Source: Branchiostoma floridae
Taxonomy: Eukaryota; Chordata; Leptocardii; Amphioxiformes; Branchiostomatidae
Assembly (NCBI RefSeq): GCF_000003815.2
Contig: NC_049991.1
Span: 15,874,971-15,938,970 of the forward strand
Length of the DNA: 64,000 nt
Direction of reading: 5' to 3'
Positions 25,701 through 36,800 of this stretch are shown here, in pieces. The stretch's first letter is position 1; every line of letters begins with the position of its first letter. The notes under the pieces are model-generated. The model searched no databases. It was given only the letters and a program-made list of their open reading frames with translations, and had not been told where the DNA came from. A program made the translations under genes and the position numbers.

Positions 25701-28700
25701 AATGCTTTTTTAAACATGTTATGCTACATTCATCTTATTTGATAGCCGACCATATAAGTGGAATGGCAGTATAACTTGTGACTTGTTGAGAGCAGATTGT
25801 AAATGAGTAAACACTTTACTGCACAACCTTTGGACATTGCTGAGTTGGGTACAAAGGTTTCGATAACGTCTGACATTATTGACAGCTCTGACAGGCAGCA
25901 AACAGAGCCGTGTTGCCATGGTGGCGGCCGTAATAACAGCCGAGGTCGTGACACAGCCGGGGTGTGAAGGCTGATTGCCACAATCAGGGGGAACAGATTG
26001 GGCTGTAAACACCAGATGGATCCAAAAATAATGAACAGTCGTACCCGCTTGTAGTACCATATTGCACAGCCGGCTGATATTAGCCTGTTACCAACAGCTG
26101 ATGACACTTCTATATTTAGAGGCTTCGGCAAACTAAAATTGCTTGCTTTCAAAAGTGAAATGCTTTGAACAGAGGACTTTGAAAAATCGCTTTCTATTTT
26201 GTGGTAAGCTTGCACGCACTAAAAATCATTTGCCGACTGGTTTGAATGGCGGGTAATAAGGATATCCACTGAATGCACTTGGGTCTTTCTGAACATAGCA
26301 ACGTGACATTCTGCTCTCAAACAAACACCTGGAACATTCTGCTGTTGCTGGTTGCTGGGTTTTCTTCGCCCTTCATGAATGATTCAGACCGGTAGAACTG
26401 TTGGGAACTACATTCTCTGTGGGAGATGTTGACAGACTAATAAACCTTTGCTTTATAAAAGATGTATGTGTGCCTGATATGGTATTGACCTGCAAAGCAA
26501 GGTGTAATTTTCTACGAAAGGAAAGGTTTTAGATACACTGATTTTATCATTTTCATTGAGCTATTTCATGCACTTTAATTTTTTTGAGAATCCTAAGTTC
26601 CCCAAAAATTATGTACATTGATTGTTTTGCAAATCTTAGGTTTCCAAAAAATAATATACGCTGAAAAGTTTCCAAGAAAAATTGATACCTCTCATCCGTA
26701 GTAATCTATACGACAATCAAAACTTTGTTTTAGTTTGCACAGCAACTTATTTCAAATAATCTCAGAGGCTTTCGTACTACAATACAAAAGATGACCAAAT
26801 GCAATTAAGGTTAAAACCTTGACAATACAAATCTGAGCTATGGATCAAAAGCTCATCCAGACAGTAAGCTGTATTACTAGCAATGGCAGATTCTGCCTGC
26901 CTACATACCAATTCATCAGGGACTTAAGTTTCATCCCCCTTCCCAATACAACACAGCTCACAGCCCAACAAAGCTTTACAACAAAACCGAGAAGTGACCT
27001 ACTTGAAACTCGATCCATGCAAAGCGCAACAAAAGTACAGCAACCAAAACAGAATCTTTTGTCTGTCTATAGAATAAAGTATCCTTCCGAGTTCTTGCCT
27101 TTTGTTGACAGAGAGCGAGCGATCTGTTTGCTTAGACATATCACTATCGTAAGTTAGAAGGGTCTCAGAAAGGCACCCATGTGCAACAGCGCTAGACAGA
27201 CAGCTCCTTCTCTATACAGTTGCCATGGTGATGTAGTTCTATTCATAATCTGGGTTGTGCAAACAGAGCAATCCAAGCCTTTAATCAGTCTGGCCCATGC
27301 ACTCTTTTATATATTGGATGTATGTTTCAATAGCGGTGGTGACTGACAGTATTGCGTGGCCCAACACCTGATACTTCACGCCTGAGGGGAGGCAGGCGGC
27401 AGAAAAAATTACCCCTTTGTCGCGATAATTGTCTTTGAGAATGCGGTCTTGGCTTTGATGGAATCAGTGCAAGAGAACCAACAACGATGCCACACAGAAT
27501 ACAGCCATATAGCAAGACAGACATTCAGAAGTTATATTTTTGTCAGGGTATAAAAAAGCCCATTTTAATTTTATTGCTAAAAAGTTCATTAGAAGATGTG
27601 ACAAATTTAAACTCAAAATTGAATGCCTTGTTTCTTAAAATCCAACTGTCCTTTAATTTCAAAAATTGCTAAAACATTAATAATGTTACATATCTTAAAA
27701 TCAATTTGACTCTTCTCTGGATCTGGGACTAAAAAAAAATGGGTAAAAATGTTCAAAAAGGGACCTTCTCTTTCTTTTCCTAAAATTAAATGCCTTTTTT
27801 GTATATCATTGAAATTGTAAAATCAGTAGACAGTAAAGGTATGTGGTATCAAGTGCAACAAAATTTATCTTTGCAGCCATACAACGCCCCCATTTGATGC
27901 GATGACAAATGAGCAAAGATCTCTCCCACGCAAGCGACTGTGAGTGTTGGCAAGCCTACCAAGATCAATTTCCAATTTCTCACATAGGATACAGTTACCA
28001 AGGCACACATGGGATCAAAGTGTGGTTCTAAATAGATACCAGCTGCATTACAAGGAACAGGTTGCCAAGGACAACCATCCTCACTGCAACCAGACTAATC
28101 CATGTCACCATGGCAACTCAGTTGCCAAGGAGACTGCATTTGTTGACATGGTCCCAGCCTAGAGGGTTGCATGTTCGGGGGCCACTCATCATGTCAATTC
28201 TACCTGGTGTCTACCTTTGTCTGTCCGCAAAGGGCTCGATTTAACAGTAGAAATGATCCATTGTTATTGTTCAAGTATACAAAGGTCCAAAGACACGCTG
28301 TAAAGAGGGGCATGAATGTTTCATGAAGTGTTTCTGTTTGGGAAACTTGGAGATCGCTTTGTTGTCATACCCCAGGGACGGCTCAGGATAACCAAGGACA
28401 AATCTAGCACCAGCCAGGTTATCGGTGTGATCATCAAAATCATAATGACTGAGAAACTGTATACAAAATACCTTTACAATACGATTATGAACATATCACC
28501 TTATACTGTTGGAGTTCAATGACCTGGCTTATACTGCCTTGCCCACTTTGGTTTCTATTTTGTTCCTAAAAAGAAAACCTTATAGAGTTTTCCCCAGTAG
28601 ATTGATTCCTGATTCACTGTGAAAAGTTACCAGGTCTAGGCAATGCTGTTGTTTACAACACAGTCCTGGTTTCTGGAAATGGATGATAAATGTTGTCAAT

Positions 28701-31700
28701 CATCTGTAGAAGTTTTTGCTTTTTTAGTTTCCGTTTTTTTTAAAGAAACTCAAAAAACTGAAACTAAAAAACGAGTCTTTTAGAAAAAAAAAAGAAATCC
28801 AAGCTAGCAATCTAACTGTTACTAGTACTCTACTGTCATGCTGGTATCTTTGCCTTGACTTGGTTTGTAACCCATCTGTGCTGTGGTACTTGAAGCAGTC
28901 ATGTGCTACTTGACAGTGCAAATGCTTGCTTCCCTTTCAGCATCAAATTTAACATGCCAACTTCAAAGAATAGTCAAATCTTTATGCCCTTGAAAGAACA
29001 ATTGGGTTAACGTTTAAACGATACAAACTAAACCAACGATGTCATACATTTTATAACGACAACAGCTGGCAAAAAATTCTGATTGAAGTAACGAGTGGAT
29101 TGCCATTCAATTACTAATATCAGTAAAGCCGAATTGTGCTTTGTAAATCCAAATTTATGGTCTTGAACATTCTACGTTTCGAGACCCATGCAAATACATC
29201 TTACAACTGTATATTGGTCCAGGCCATGAAAAATCATGGGTTGCTTGGTAATTGCAAGCGCCAGCCCATAAGGTGTGTGTATGTGGGTAAATACTCGCTG
29301 CTATGCCACCAAACCTCCACTTCACCACGTGACCCCTAACGTGCTGGGGTCAGTGGGAAGAAACAGTATCAGCACGAAAGCTTTCTCCCACCCACCATTG
29401 TTCCATACTGAAGGTGCGCCTTTCTAATTTTCCACTGCATTTACATCTGTCAGCCTGTGGAAATTTGAGCAGCTTCATCCATAGATGCCTACCACTTCTC
29501 GATTAACATTTCCTTGGATATGCGGATATTTGGTTAATTTTACCCCACTCTGAAGACAACTCAATTCCAGTGAGTGATTCAGGCATAGACTCTTGTTTTC
29601 ACAAAATACAGTGCTTTTCTTGTTGAAAATGCACCTGACATTCTTCTTGTTCATAGCATATCTGTTATTCTTAGGGATTTTCAAGGGGGGAATGGAGTGA
29701 AAACTTGCTGATTCCTGTACAACTCACAAAGCAAGAATGTGAAAACTTCATGACTTCCTCTGCCAATACAAGTTGCCTTCTAGTATCCCAAACCTTATTT
29801 CCCACACAGGACATTAGTTGCTACAGTTACTCAGCAGTTAACAGTAGGTATGCCTGTGAACAGGAAGTCCTTCCTGTGCAATTTGGGCGTACTCGTTCAT
29901 GGTACATTCCCCAATCTTTCTGTGAATCACTGAATGACTTACAAGCCAAGTAGAAACAAGCCACTAGAAACAAGCAGGTTGCTGACCTGGTAACGTCTTG
30001 TATGGTAACATTTTTTCTGCGTCTGTAAGATTTCTCAACCCTTGATCAATAGCCAATTATTGATCAATAAATAGCAGTAAACTTTGAGCCAAAGTTATTG
30101 GACCATAGTAGCCAAAGGGAGGGAAGGATTGACAGATTATCTGTCAAAATTAATTCCTACCAGTTGTCACAATTAAGACATTTATTGAAAGCCTTAAGTG
30201 AAAATAAGGACACCTTTATGAAGTGTTTCTCTATGCCTGGGGGCACAAGATAAACTGACCCAGCTGGCCAGGTTTTGTTTGGCCGGTGGCACGGCACGGC
30301 TATTCTAACCTGTTTTATCTGTCTATTGAGGCTCGGAAAGACTAAGCAAATACTGGCCATACATGGTGGGGCACGGGGAGAGCAGTTCAAACAGTTCGGT
30401 GGACGAATGACGTCGGAATGCATGGGGCAAGTATACACACTGGCCCGCCTCAGCTGACATACTTGTACAGTCCTGAAGTACACTGCAGCAGTGCTTAACA
30501 GGTGACAAGAGCCATAGAAGCACTCCAGCAGGCACTCAGGAAGAAAAAGTCCAAATTATGTCTGACACAGTTTCAGAAAAGTGTGTCCTCTTGTTCTATT
30601 TTCTATTTACTTTTTCTGTATGTGATATTAAAAGTTTCTTAGGTAGATTTCACTGTTGCCTGAAAGACTGTGTGTAATTGAATTATGTGTAGTTGCAACA
30701 GAAGCAGTTGGTAGTTTGGATATATGTCTGCTGAGGCTGAATAGGCAATGGTGAAGGATCAAGAACTTTCACCCACATTTGAGTCATAAGCCCAATCACA
30801 AACTTGCAGATTAAAAGCAGGATGTGGCTTTCTGAAAGGACGGAATACATTTTTCTTTCAAACTTGTTTTCCTTTCATAAGCAGCTGAACAAACTTCATA
30901 CATAAATTCTGATAGACTCTTTTACTGGTACCAGCCAACTAGAATATACCACAAGAGTATTTCCTTACTGTTATTCGGCTACAAATGGAAATACTACTTT
31001 GAAAGGCCCTTTTCAAATATTAACAAGTCAGTAACCTTGCTGTTGTACATTAAGAGGAAGAGGAGTGAGAACATACTCAGAGGGAAATCTCAGAGGGAAA
31101 TTTATGACTTTCATTCTGGATATAAATCTTAACTAATGAAATAATATTAACCTTCTTGTTGTATCTGAGACTTAGCTTTCTTTGTACACAGAGTTTAAAG
31201 GAAACTTCAAAATATTGGTTCAGTTTAAACTTTGATGTAAAAACATATTATGCATGATTAGTATCTCCTTTCAGACTGAAAGAGATTGTCTTTTTTGTGG
31301 GTATTGTTCATTAGAGTCATCAGTCTTCCTTTGAATTTTAAATGACCTTTGATTGAAAGGGAAAAATTAAAGCTCTTTGAATGGTCCTAATTTGGCTTCA
31401 CACCTATCAAATGCTCATTCGGGGCCATTGAAAAATCTCTGCCTATTGTGACAGGTTACAAAGCAGGTGAGATCTGGTAAAGCACTGTGTTTTTGTTTTC
31501 CTTTAGAAAGTGAAACGTTTTTCAGTGGATTTCGACCGTTTCCCATTTAAGTGCGACATCACTAAAGAACTTCCATCCGCTCAATGTTATTTTCTCACCT
31601 CAGGTGTGAACGTCTAATAAAACCCTGACTTACGGTGAAAGGTGGCACAAATTGTTCAGTAATGCCTGTGTGGAAAAAGCAATTATTCAGGCTTTTGCAA

Positions 31701-32285
31701 GACACATTGGCTAGCAATTACGCCGTTCAATGCAGATAAGGACATTACCTCCGATCTCAGCAGCTGATCTTATCGTTAAGGGTGAGACCACGTACGTACC
31801 TTGGTGAGACCGGCCTCGTTCGCTTCCACTTTTCTCTGGAGCTGCATGAGCTGCCACATTTCCCCCACCGGCTTGGTCCCCTCCGACCGGGTCCTCTCTA
31901 ACAGATCTGTGCTGCTCGGGAGATCGTTCAGCTTGTTGAGCTGAATCTCATGAGAAGAGAGTTTGTCCTCAAGCTGGTGTAATCGCTGGGCATACTCCCC
32001 GTCGGAAGGGAGGCCTGACCCGGAGCGGGATAGTGCACCGTCCCGTCCGTCTTTCAGGTCGCTCCCGCTCATGCCGCTCCCGCGCGTGGAAATCATGGTC
32101 GACTGCGCGTCCCTCTCTCTTTGGATGTCTTCGCCGATCTTAGTTTCTACATCTGTGATCTTGAGGTGGTCAATGATGGCGTGGAACAGCGTGTGCATGG
32201 CGTTGAAGTTGACCACCCCGATGTCGGGAGTGCCCAACGACAAGTCCACCAGTTCGGACAACCTCATCGTGGAAGCCGGCGGCAT
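7718..32285 (-). CDS. QRICH2: QRICH2-like protein (DUF4795), flagellar/ciliary coiled-coil protein
   Basis: QRICH2 is a testis/sperm-flagellum protein in mammals. Twenty-four coding exons in transcript order: 32285-31800, 23723-23619, 22685-22596, 22249-22136, 21819-21784, 21269-21093, 20765-20711, 20261-20164, 18473-18054, 17761-17717, 16754-16719, 15817-15617, 15350-14751, 14251-14129, 13723-13649, 13161-13051, 12169-11985, 11715-11662, 11369-11268, 10848-10633, 9732-9613, 8911-8867, 8510-8423 and 8038-7718. Phases agree and give ~1,300 residues. The first exon carries LVDLSLGTPDIGVVNFNAMH and VEANEAGLTK, both family-like. A Pro/Ser-rich exon (18473-18054) and a Lys-rich exon with an internal repeat (15350-14751) precede a coiled-coil DUF4795 core ending in DGQWQDALKNLSDDLDGKLD. 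Distal hallmarks are MFRCISCDRPVTM (a CxxC), RPCGGSHTMTYP and DIIGADGHIYKGR. The tail is Pro/Ser/Arg-rich. Small exons 21819-21784, 17761-17717 and 16754-16719, and the 10848 acceptor, are the least certain. Confidence 0.85.
8176..8352. mobile_element. Tc1/mariner-like MITE, TA target duplication
   Basis: The 177-bp element starts GTAGAGTGGACCCATTCCTC and ends with the inverted counterpart GAGGAATGATTCCACTCTAC, flanked by TA on both sides. The interior folds back (GTTCAAGTTTCTGAACCTTTA with its complement). It lies in the last intron of the QRICH2-like gene. A truncated relative is at 63205-63324. Confidence 0.7.
9123..9564. mobile_element. Foldback MITE, family A, longer copy
   Basis: The ends are GCCAAAAAGTAGTTACTCAA and, inverted, TTGAGTAACAGCTTTTTGGC; the arms extend ~75 bp inwards through GGATAGAATCCACTATC and its partner near 9500. 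About 440 bp, no ORF, inside an intron of the QRICH2-like gene. Same family as 2378-2567. Confidence 0.7.
10380..10640. repeat. Minisatellite, ~31-33 bp units, abutting an exon
   Basis: About seven to eight degenerate units carry the core TAAAGCCTTACGATGGCAGT. The best-preserved CCTTAC cores start near 10466, 10497, 10530, 10563, 10596 and 10627. The last unit overlaps the 3' end of exon 10848-10633 of the minus-strand QRICH2-like gene. Read on the minus strand, each core supplies CCATC followed by GTAAGG, a good splice donor. Confidence 0.8.
10981..11202. mobile_element. Foldback MITE, family B
   Basis: The arms ATAATGCTAGTTCACTTTTA and TAAAGGTGAACTAGCATTAT are inverted copies, followed inwards by TCCGCAGGGT and its complement. 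The inner part repeats GGGATGTTAAGTTGCCAGTC-like sequence with inverted symmetry. About 220 bp. Other members: 12377-12418 (half) and 13197-13420. Confidence 0.75.
12279..12715. repeat. Degenerate tandem satellite, four copies
   Basis: The core GAAATGCCTTCCACTGCAAG followed by TAGGCCA occurs near 12285, 12441, 12569 and 12684, giving a period of roughly 115-155 bp. The middle copies also share CTCAGTTT and AATGYCACTGCAGAAATT. It lies in the intron between exons 13161-13051 and 12169-11985. Confidence 0.65.
12377..12418. mobile_element. Family B MITE, right-end fragment
   Basis: ATAGGTTACCCTGCGGATAA continues into AGGTGAACCAGCATTACATG, the right arm of family B. The preceding 12340-12376 also resembles the family's inner sequence. 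The left half is missing; the fragment sits inside the four-copy satellite. Confidence 0.6.
13197..13420. mobile_element. Foldback MITE, family B
   Basis: The left arm ATGTAACGCTAATTCACCTT and right arm AAGGTGAACTAACGTTACAT are inverted. The interior holds TAGGGATATCAACTCGACTG and an inverted ATATCCCTAAATACTC-type counterpart. Intronic in the QRICH2-like gene. Confidence 0.75.
14889..15152 (-). repeat. In-frame tandem duplication within a QRICH2-like exon
   Basis: Exon 15350-14751 encodes two adjacent copies of a Lys-rich block. Copy one (15152-15009) begins SPTNKNSTPVKAVKESSEKY; copy two (15008-14889) begins SPTSKSSTPVKAVKVSFDKY. Both continue ANGKDEGKET / ANSKDEGKET and end KPVPD. Copy two is about eight codons shorter. 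Confidence 0.85.
18659..19628. mobile_element. piggyBac-type MITE, TTAA target duplication
   Basis: The terminal inverted repeat CCCTCAAACCACCGTA (16 bp) is exact at both ends, and TTAA flanks each side (18655-18658 and 19629-19632), the hallmark of piggyBac insertion. Subterminal near-palindromes GGGGTCAAAACTGACCCC (18702) and the inverted form GGGGTCAGTTTTGACCCC (19417, 19594) lie close to both ends. No transposase ORF. It sits in the intron between exons 20261-20164 and 18473-18054. A perfect RFX X-box lies at 19040-19053. Confidence 0.9.
23317..23475. repeat. Short local tandem duplication
   Basis: TTCAAGAATTGTTCAAAACA with the following AAAGCAACATTTTTTGTGAT recurs ~85 bp later as TTCAAGAATTTTTCAAAACA with AAAGTGACATTTTTTAATGA. 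A second small duplication (TTTTCCCCACCAGACA near 23490 and 23566) runs up to the donor of exon 23723-23619. Confidence 0.55.
23724..31799 (-). other. First intron of the QRICH2-like gene (8 kb)
   Basis: I find no exon with correct phase here: exon one ends VEANEAGLTK at phase 0 and the next begins AMSLIEDLM at phase 0, which reads as continuous protein. The longest open frames (for example 26840-27157) lack family features. It contains X-box-like sites around 27990-28130 and GC-richer blocks at 25080-25230 and 31520-31640 that could be regulatory. Confidence 0.5.
28061..28117. promoter_or_regulatory. Cluster of RFX X-box-like sites
   Basis: GTCACCATGGCAAC at 28104-28117 fits the X-box pattern GTNRCC-N2-RGYAAC exactly. 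GTTGCCAAGGACAAC at 28061-28075 is a close variant, and half-site forms follow (GTTGCCAAGG at 28121) and precede (GTTACCAAGG near 27991). RFX factors control ciliary genes, which fits a flagellar-protein intron; function is inferred. Confidence 0.35.
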
Positions 32286-32861
32286 GTTCCTCGTAGCTGT
32301 GTGCCGGTTGACAGGAACCGGTCTCTTCGGCTAGAAAAACTGTTTGTCCAAGATGCCCCCACCGGCGATACTGTGACCCGAATCCGATCCTATCTGTCTC
32401 TATAATAAATGGTGGTAAACCTTAGGGTGCAATTTACAGGATGTGTCTTGTTTCCGCACTTAGCAACTGGAGCATAGGTGGAACCACTCTCCTAGCGACG
32501 GAGGGGTGAACATTGATAAAAGTCCCTTACATGGCCAATTAACATCATCTACTGCATAAACAAATATCCAAACGTAAAACACAGTGTAAGAATATTCTTT
32601 CGTATAATTCAATTCTATATAGTTTAAAATACTACCAAATATTTGATAACTTTCGTTACACCACTCCCCTGCTAAAAAGTGGTATCATCCGTTCACGGCA
32701 AGTGAACGTCACAGGGCAGGGGCTGAACATCCGGGAACTATTGGTGTTCTACGTGCACGGGACAAAATGGCGGCGCCCATGAAAAATATGACCGGCTTCT
32801 GCGTTATATAACCGTTTGCGACGTTATAAGAGATGATCTGAACATTGATCAACGTCAGAAG
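32286..32861. promoter_or_regulatory. Bidirectional promoter, QRICH2-like / ECSIT, with ECSIT leader exon
   Basis: The QRICH2-like start codon (32285, minus) and the ECSIT leader (plus) diverge from this segment. The ECSIT side carries AAAATGGCGGCGCC near 32764-32777, a YY1-like initiator motif. A good donor (AAG/GTATGT) at 32862 ends a likely non-coding first exon, which joins 33822, eight bases before the ECSIT ATG. The motif's own ATG opens a 14-codon upstream ORF ending TATATAA. Transcription starts are inferred. Confidence 0.55.
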
Positions 32862-33829
32862 GTATGTTTTTACACACACGGTTCCTTTGTACTACTCATC
32901 ATGATAAAAGGGAAAACAAAAAGTCTAGAAATCGAATGACAAAGCAAAGGGCATCCAACATGCTTGTGTAACGTTGCCTTGTAGCAGTTGTTCCAAAGTA
33001 GGTATGTTCAATATGTGGATCGTCTGGATGTGCTGGTACATGTAATAGTATTCAACAATCAAAAACATGGGAAAGAAAATTTATGAGTCTGCACGTGACT
33101 CTGTCAAGTTGTAGATACGAGTTTCTTGCTTGAAGGCAAAGCATGTCAAAGACAGGCTATTGACAGGATGGTCCTGTCAATTACTAATACTTTTTTTAAA
33201 CACTGTCAATTAGACTTTTTTTAAACACTATTACTAAGGCAGCTGGCAGGATAGGCCAGCAGTCACTTAGGAGGATGGCACCGTGAATAAGCTCTTTCGC
33301 ACATTCGACTACGCACGCGCAGTTAACAGGAATTTTGGGTAATATGTTAAACTCAAAGTTGAAGGCCCCAGACTGTAAACATTCTGCCATTTTTCAAGGT
33401 GGCATTATGGTCTAACATAGTTGCAAATTGGAACAATGGTCGAGACAAGACTGTTTACGTCTCGGATCCTTTATCTTTGACATATTGCCCCGGGGAGCTC
33501 CTGTTGCCCGTGCATGCATATAGTTGAATCGAGGATGTTATATAACGTTATGTACCAATAATGAACCCCCCATATAACACCAACAGGGGTGCAAAGGGCC
33601 TATACTTTGGCTGGCTAATCACTATGGTTAATAGCCAGCAAAAGTATTGAGCCAGTGGTCACTACGGACAAAAATGACGAAGGATGGCATTCAGGCCACC
33701 TGGATGGTCACATGTATTTATAATTTGAAAAATTAGTCATCCTGTCTTTTGTCAAGAACATCATGACAATGCATGTCAATCTGTTAAAATGCTCATTTTT
33801 TCACAATCTTTTCTGTCCCAGGTGTAAAG

Positions 33830-36800
33830 ATGGCCCATTTGTCCAGGATTATTAGCAGACAAGTGCAGATCTGTGGAAGAACATTTGCTGGAGGTTTACC
33901 CAAACAGTGCAGAAACAGTCTCTGCATTGCTACCTACAGTAGAGCTTTACAAAAAGGCCCTGCTAGTCCAACTGGCAGCTACAGACAAGCAGCACTGCTG
34001 CACAGCTCATCACAACACCTGGCCAAAAAAGACACCCAGGAAAATAATGATTCACGGGCCCTCGTTCTTCACAAGCAAATATTTGAAGACGTTCACCCTG
34101 AAATCAGGACTAAAGCAAACTTCCTGAAGGTTCTGGACAACTTTACCAAAAGGGACATCCGCAGGCGAGGCCATGTGGAGTTTATCTATGCTGCACTGGC
34201 CAAGATGAAGGACTTTGGGGTGCATAAGGACTTGGAGGTGTACAACAAGATATTTGATGTGTTCCCCAAGAATGTGTTCGTGCCCACAAATTTCATCCAG
34301 TCACTGTACAACCACTACCCGAGGCAGCAGGAGACTGGTATAGCCATACTGGAGCAGATGGAGTATTATGGTAAAGACTTAAGTGGCTTATTTCCTACTG
34401 AATACTTTCAACTGCTCAATTTCATCTTTAATGTCTATGTCTTTGTAATAGCCACAGGCTAGTTGTACTGTTCCTATCTAAACATCCAAACCAATAAGTA
34501 GCCAAATTAGATAAATTCATATTGAGTTTACATGGAAATGATGTAAATGCTTATGTCATTTTCAGGTGTCATGCCGAGCGCAGATACCGCAGACTTGATC
34601 ATCAGTGTCTTCGGTTTCCGTAGCCACCCCATGAAGAAGTTCCGCCGTATCCTGTACTGGTTCCCCAAGTTCAAGCACATCAACCCTTACCCCTTACCCG
34701 ACCCCCTCCCTGCCGACCCCGTGGACCTGGCCAGACTGGCACTCAAGAGGATGGCTGATGACAGGAAGGCTGAGTTTAAGGTCTATCAGGTACAGAAAAT
34801 AACACTTTGTGGTTAGGGCTGTGTACCTAACCAAATTTTCAGGTACAGGTACAGGTACAGGTACACGGGTTTAGGTACAGGTCCGGACCTTCACCTGTAC
34901 CTAAAAAAGTTTAACCAAATACATGTAAGTTAAACATGTAGCTAACTGTCTTTTCTAGTGATAAATTGTCATCTTTGTATGGGCAATTACATATTTGAAT
35001 CTCAAAACAATTTCTTTGCAAGTTTTCTTAAGTTTCAACTGCAAGATTATCACCATTGTCATTGTTGATTCGGGATTTACTTGTCCAGCAGTCTTAAAAA
35101 GTAGTGTTTAATAGTGATTTAATTTGTTTAGGTACAGGTACAGGTACATAGATGTTTAGGTCCGGACCTGTACCTAAACAATTTTTTAGGTACGGTACAG
35201 GTACGGGTATTTAGGTACACAGCCCTATTTGTGGTTGTACAAGTATTGGACAGTCATTTCTTTTCTTAATACTCCTTAATACATACTGCTATGACTTTTG
35301 GGAGTATGTAATATGTTGTTTGCAATTACCAATCAGTCCCAGAAAAAGCTGCAGACCCTAGTCTATTTTGGGGTCAACCGCTGACAAGTGACAAATTTTC
35401 ATAAAAACTTTGTTTCTTCTTCAGAATATCCTACAAATACAATATTTGATAGGCAGCAAATATGAATGTGAAAGGTAAAGAAAATCAGCACAGTATCACT
35501 TGTTGGAGTTGTAAAGGTTGGACTTCTTGAGTTACAGGGTCAGACCAGTACTGCTTGGACTTGAAGTTGTAGACATTAGGCTTGATGTCTTTCAGGACTT
35601 CATATTGTGTCCTTTGCCCCACAGAGAGAGGATGATGAAACAGAGTCCAACGTTAAGACCTATGTGACGAGCATCCAGACAGTAGAGCAGCAGAAGATGC
35701 TTGCCGAGCATCCTAAGGACATCCCAGTCTATGTGGAGGGGAGTTTCCGGCTGTGGCTTAAAGACAAGCAGGTGTACTACCATATACTCAGGTACCTGTT
35801 CAGTCATTTGTACATTTCTGTAGTGAGGCATTATGTTATTACTTGCCACCTTGCATACTATAGCAAGAAGGTTGTGCAACATATTCCAATTATGCTGACG
35901 AGTCTGAAAAACATTAGGCTTACCAAAGGTACATGGCATAGTTGAAGTAGGAACTTTCATAGGCACAGAATAAAAAGCTGTCAAGTGATCTGATTACAGA
36001 GAAATACTCAGGATCTTGTTCTGAATTCCATGAGAGTTGATGATAAACAGTGGCAAGTGTATGTGACTAAAACACAGCAACATTCTCGATTGACAGTTGT
36101 ACCCTTAAATTTCCAGGTCTGACCTACTGGAGGGAACAAAAGATCAGGCAATGAAGGAGAAAGAGTGGGTAGAAGACGAACTGACCAAAAATGATGAGGG
36201 GCGAAGAAGATGGCTGGACCCTGTCGCTTTTGTGGAAAATGGTAGGCATCATCTCATAAGTCCCTTACCATAACATGGTCCAACCTGTACATGTGTTCTT
36301 ACAGTTTTAAGCACAAACAAGAAGTTCATTTGGTGGAGATGAACATACTGGAAGATTTGTTTAGTACAAATAGGACACAAAACATTGAGCAGTACAGAAA
36401 GATTATGGATAGGGGAAAGGTGGCAATAACATTGTGGGTTTCATGGCATCTAGTCTGCTACATGATTGGCTTTCTGCCACTAGGGTTGTCGTTTGCATCC
36501 AGTAGGAGTTTTACATAGTAGCAGTCTGCCCCAAACTCCCACTGCATAAAACTAGTACATTTGGACTGAGTGCCAAAGATACTGCCACAAAGAAAGCCTG
36601 GCCAACCCACACTAGACTGGATGCGTGGTCACATTGATGGTTGAAGGAAATTTGTCAAGACAAGCTGTAAATTTCTTTTTTTTTTGCCTTCCTCTGAAAA
36701 AAGGAAACAACCTTAGGTTTGAAGTGTTTGATGGGAATCAACAATTCCCCTGTTGCTTAGAGCAAGGAATACGAAACAATCAAGGCAATACCATAGTGCT

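Noticed and set aside
26840..27157. 105-residue plus-strand ORF in the large QRICH2-like intron
   Set aside because: No family motifs, no splice context and mixed composition; most likely a chance ORF.
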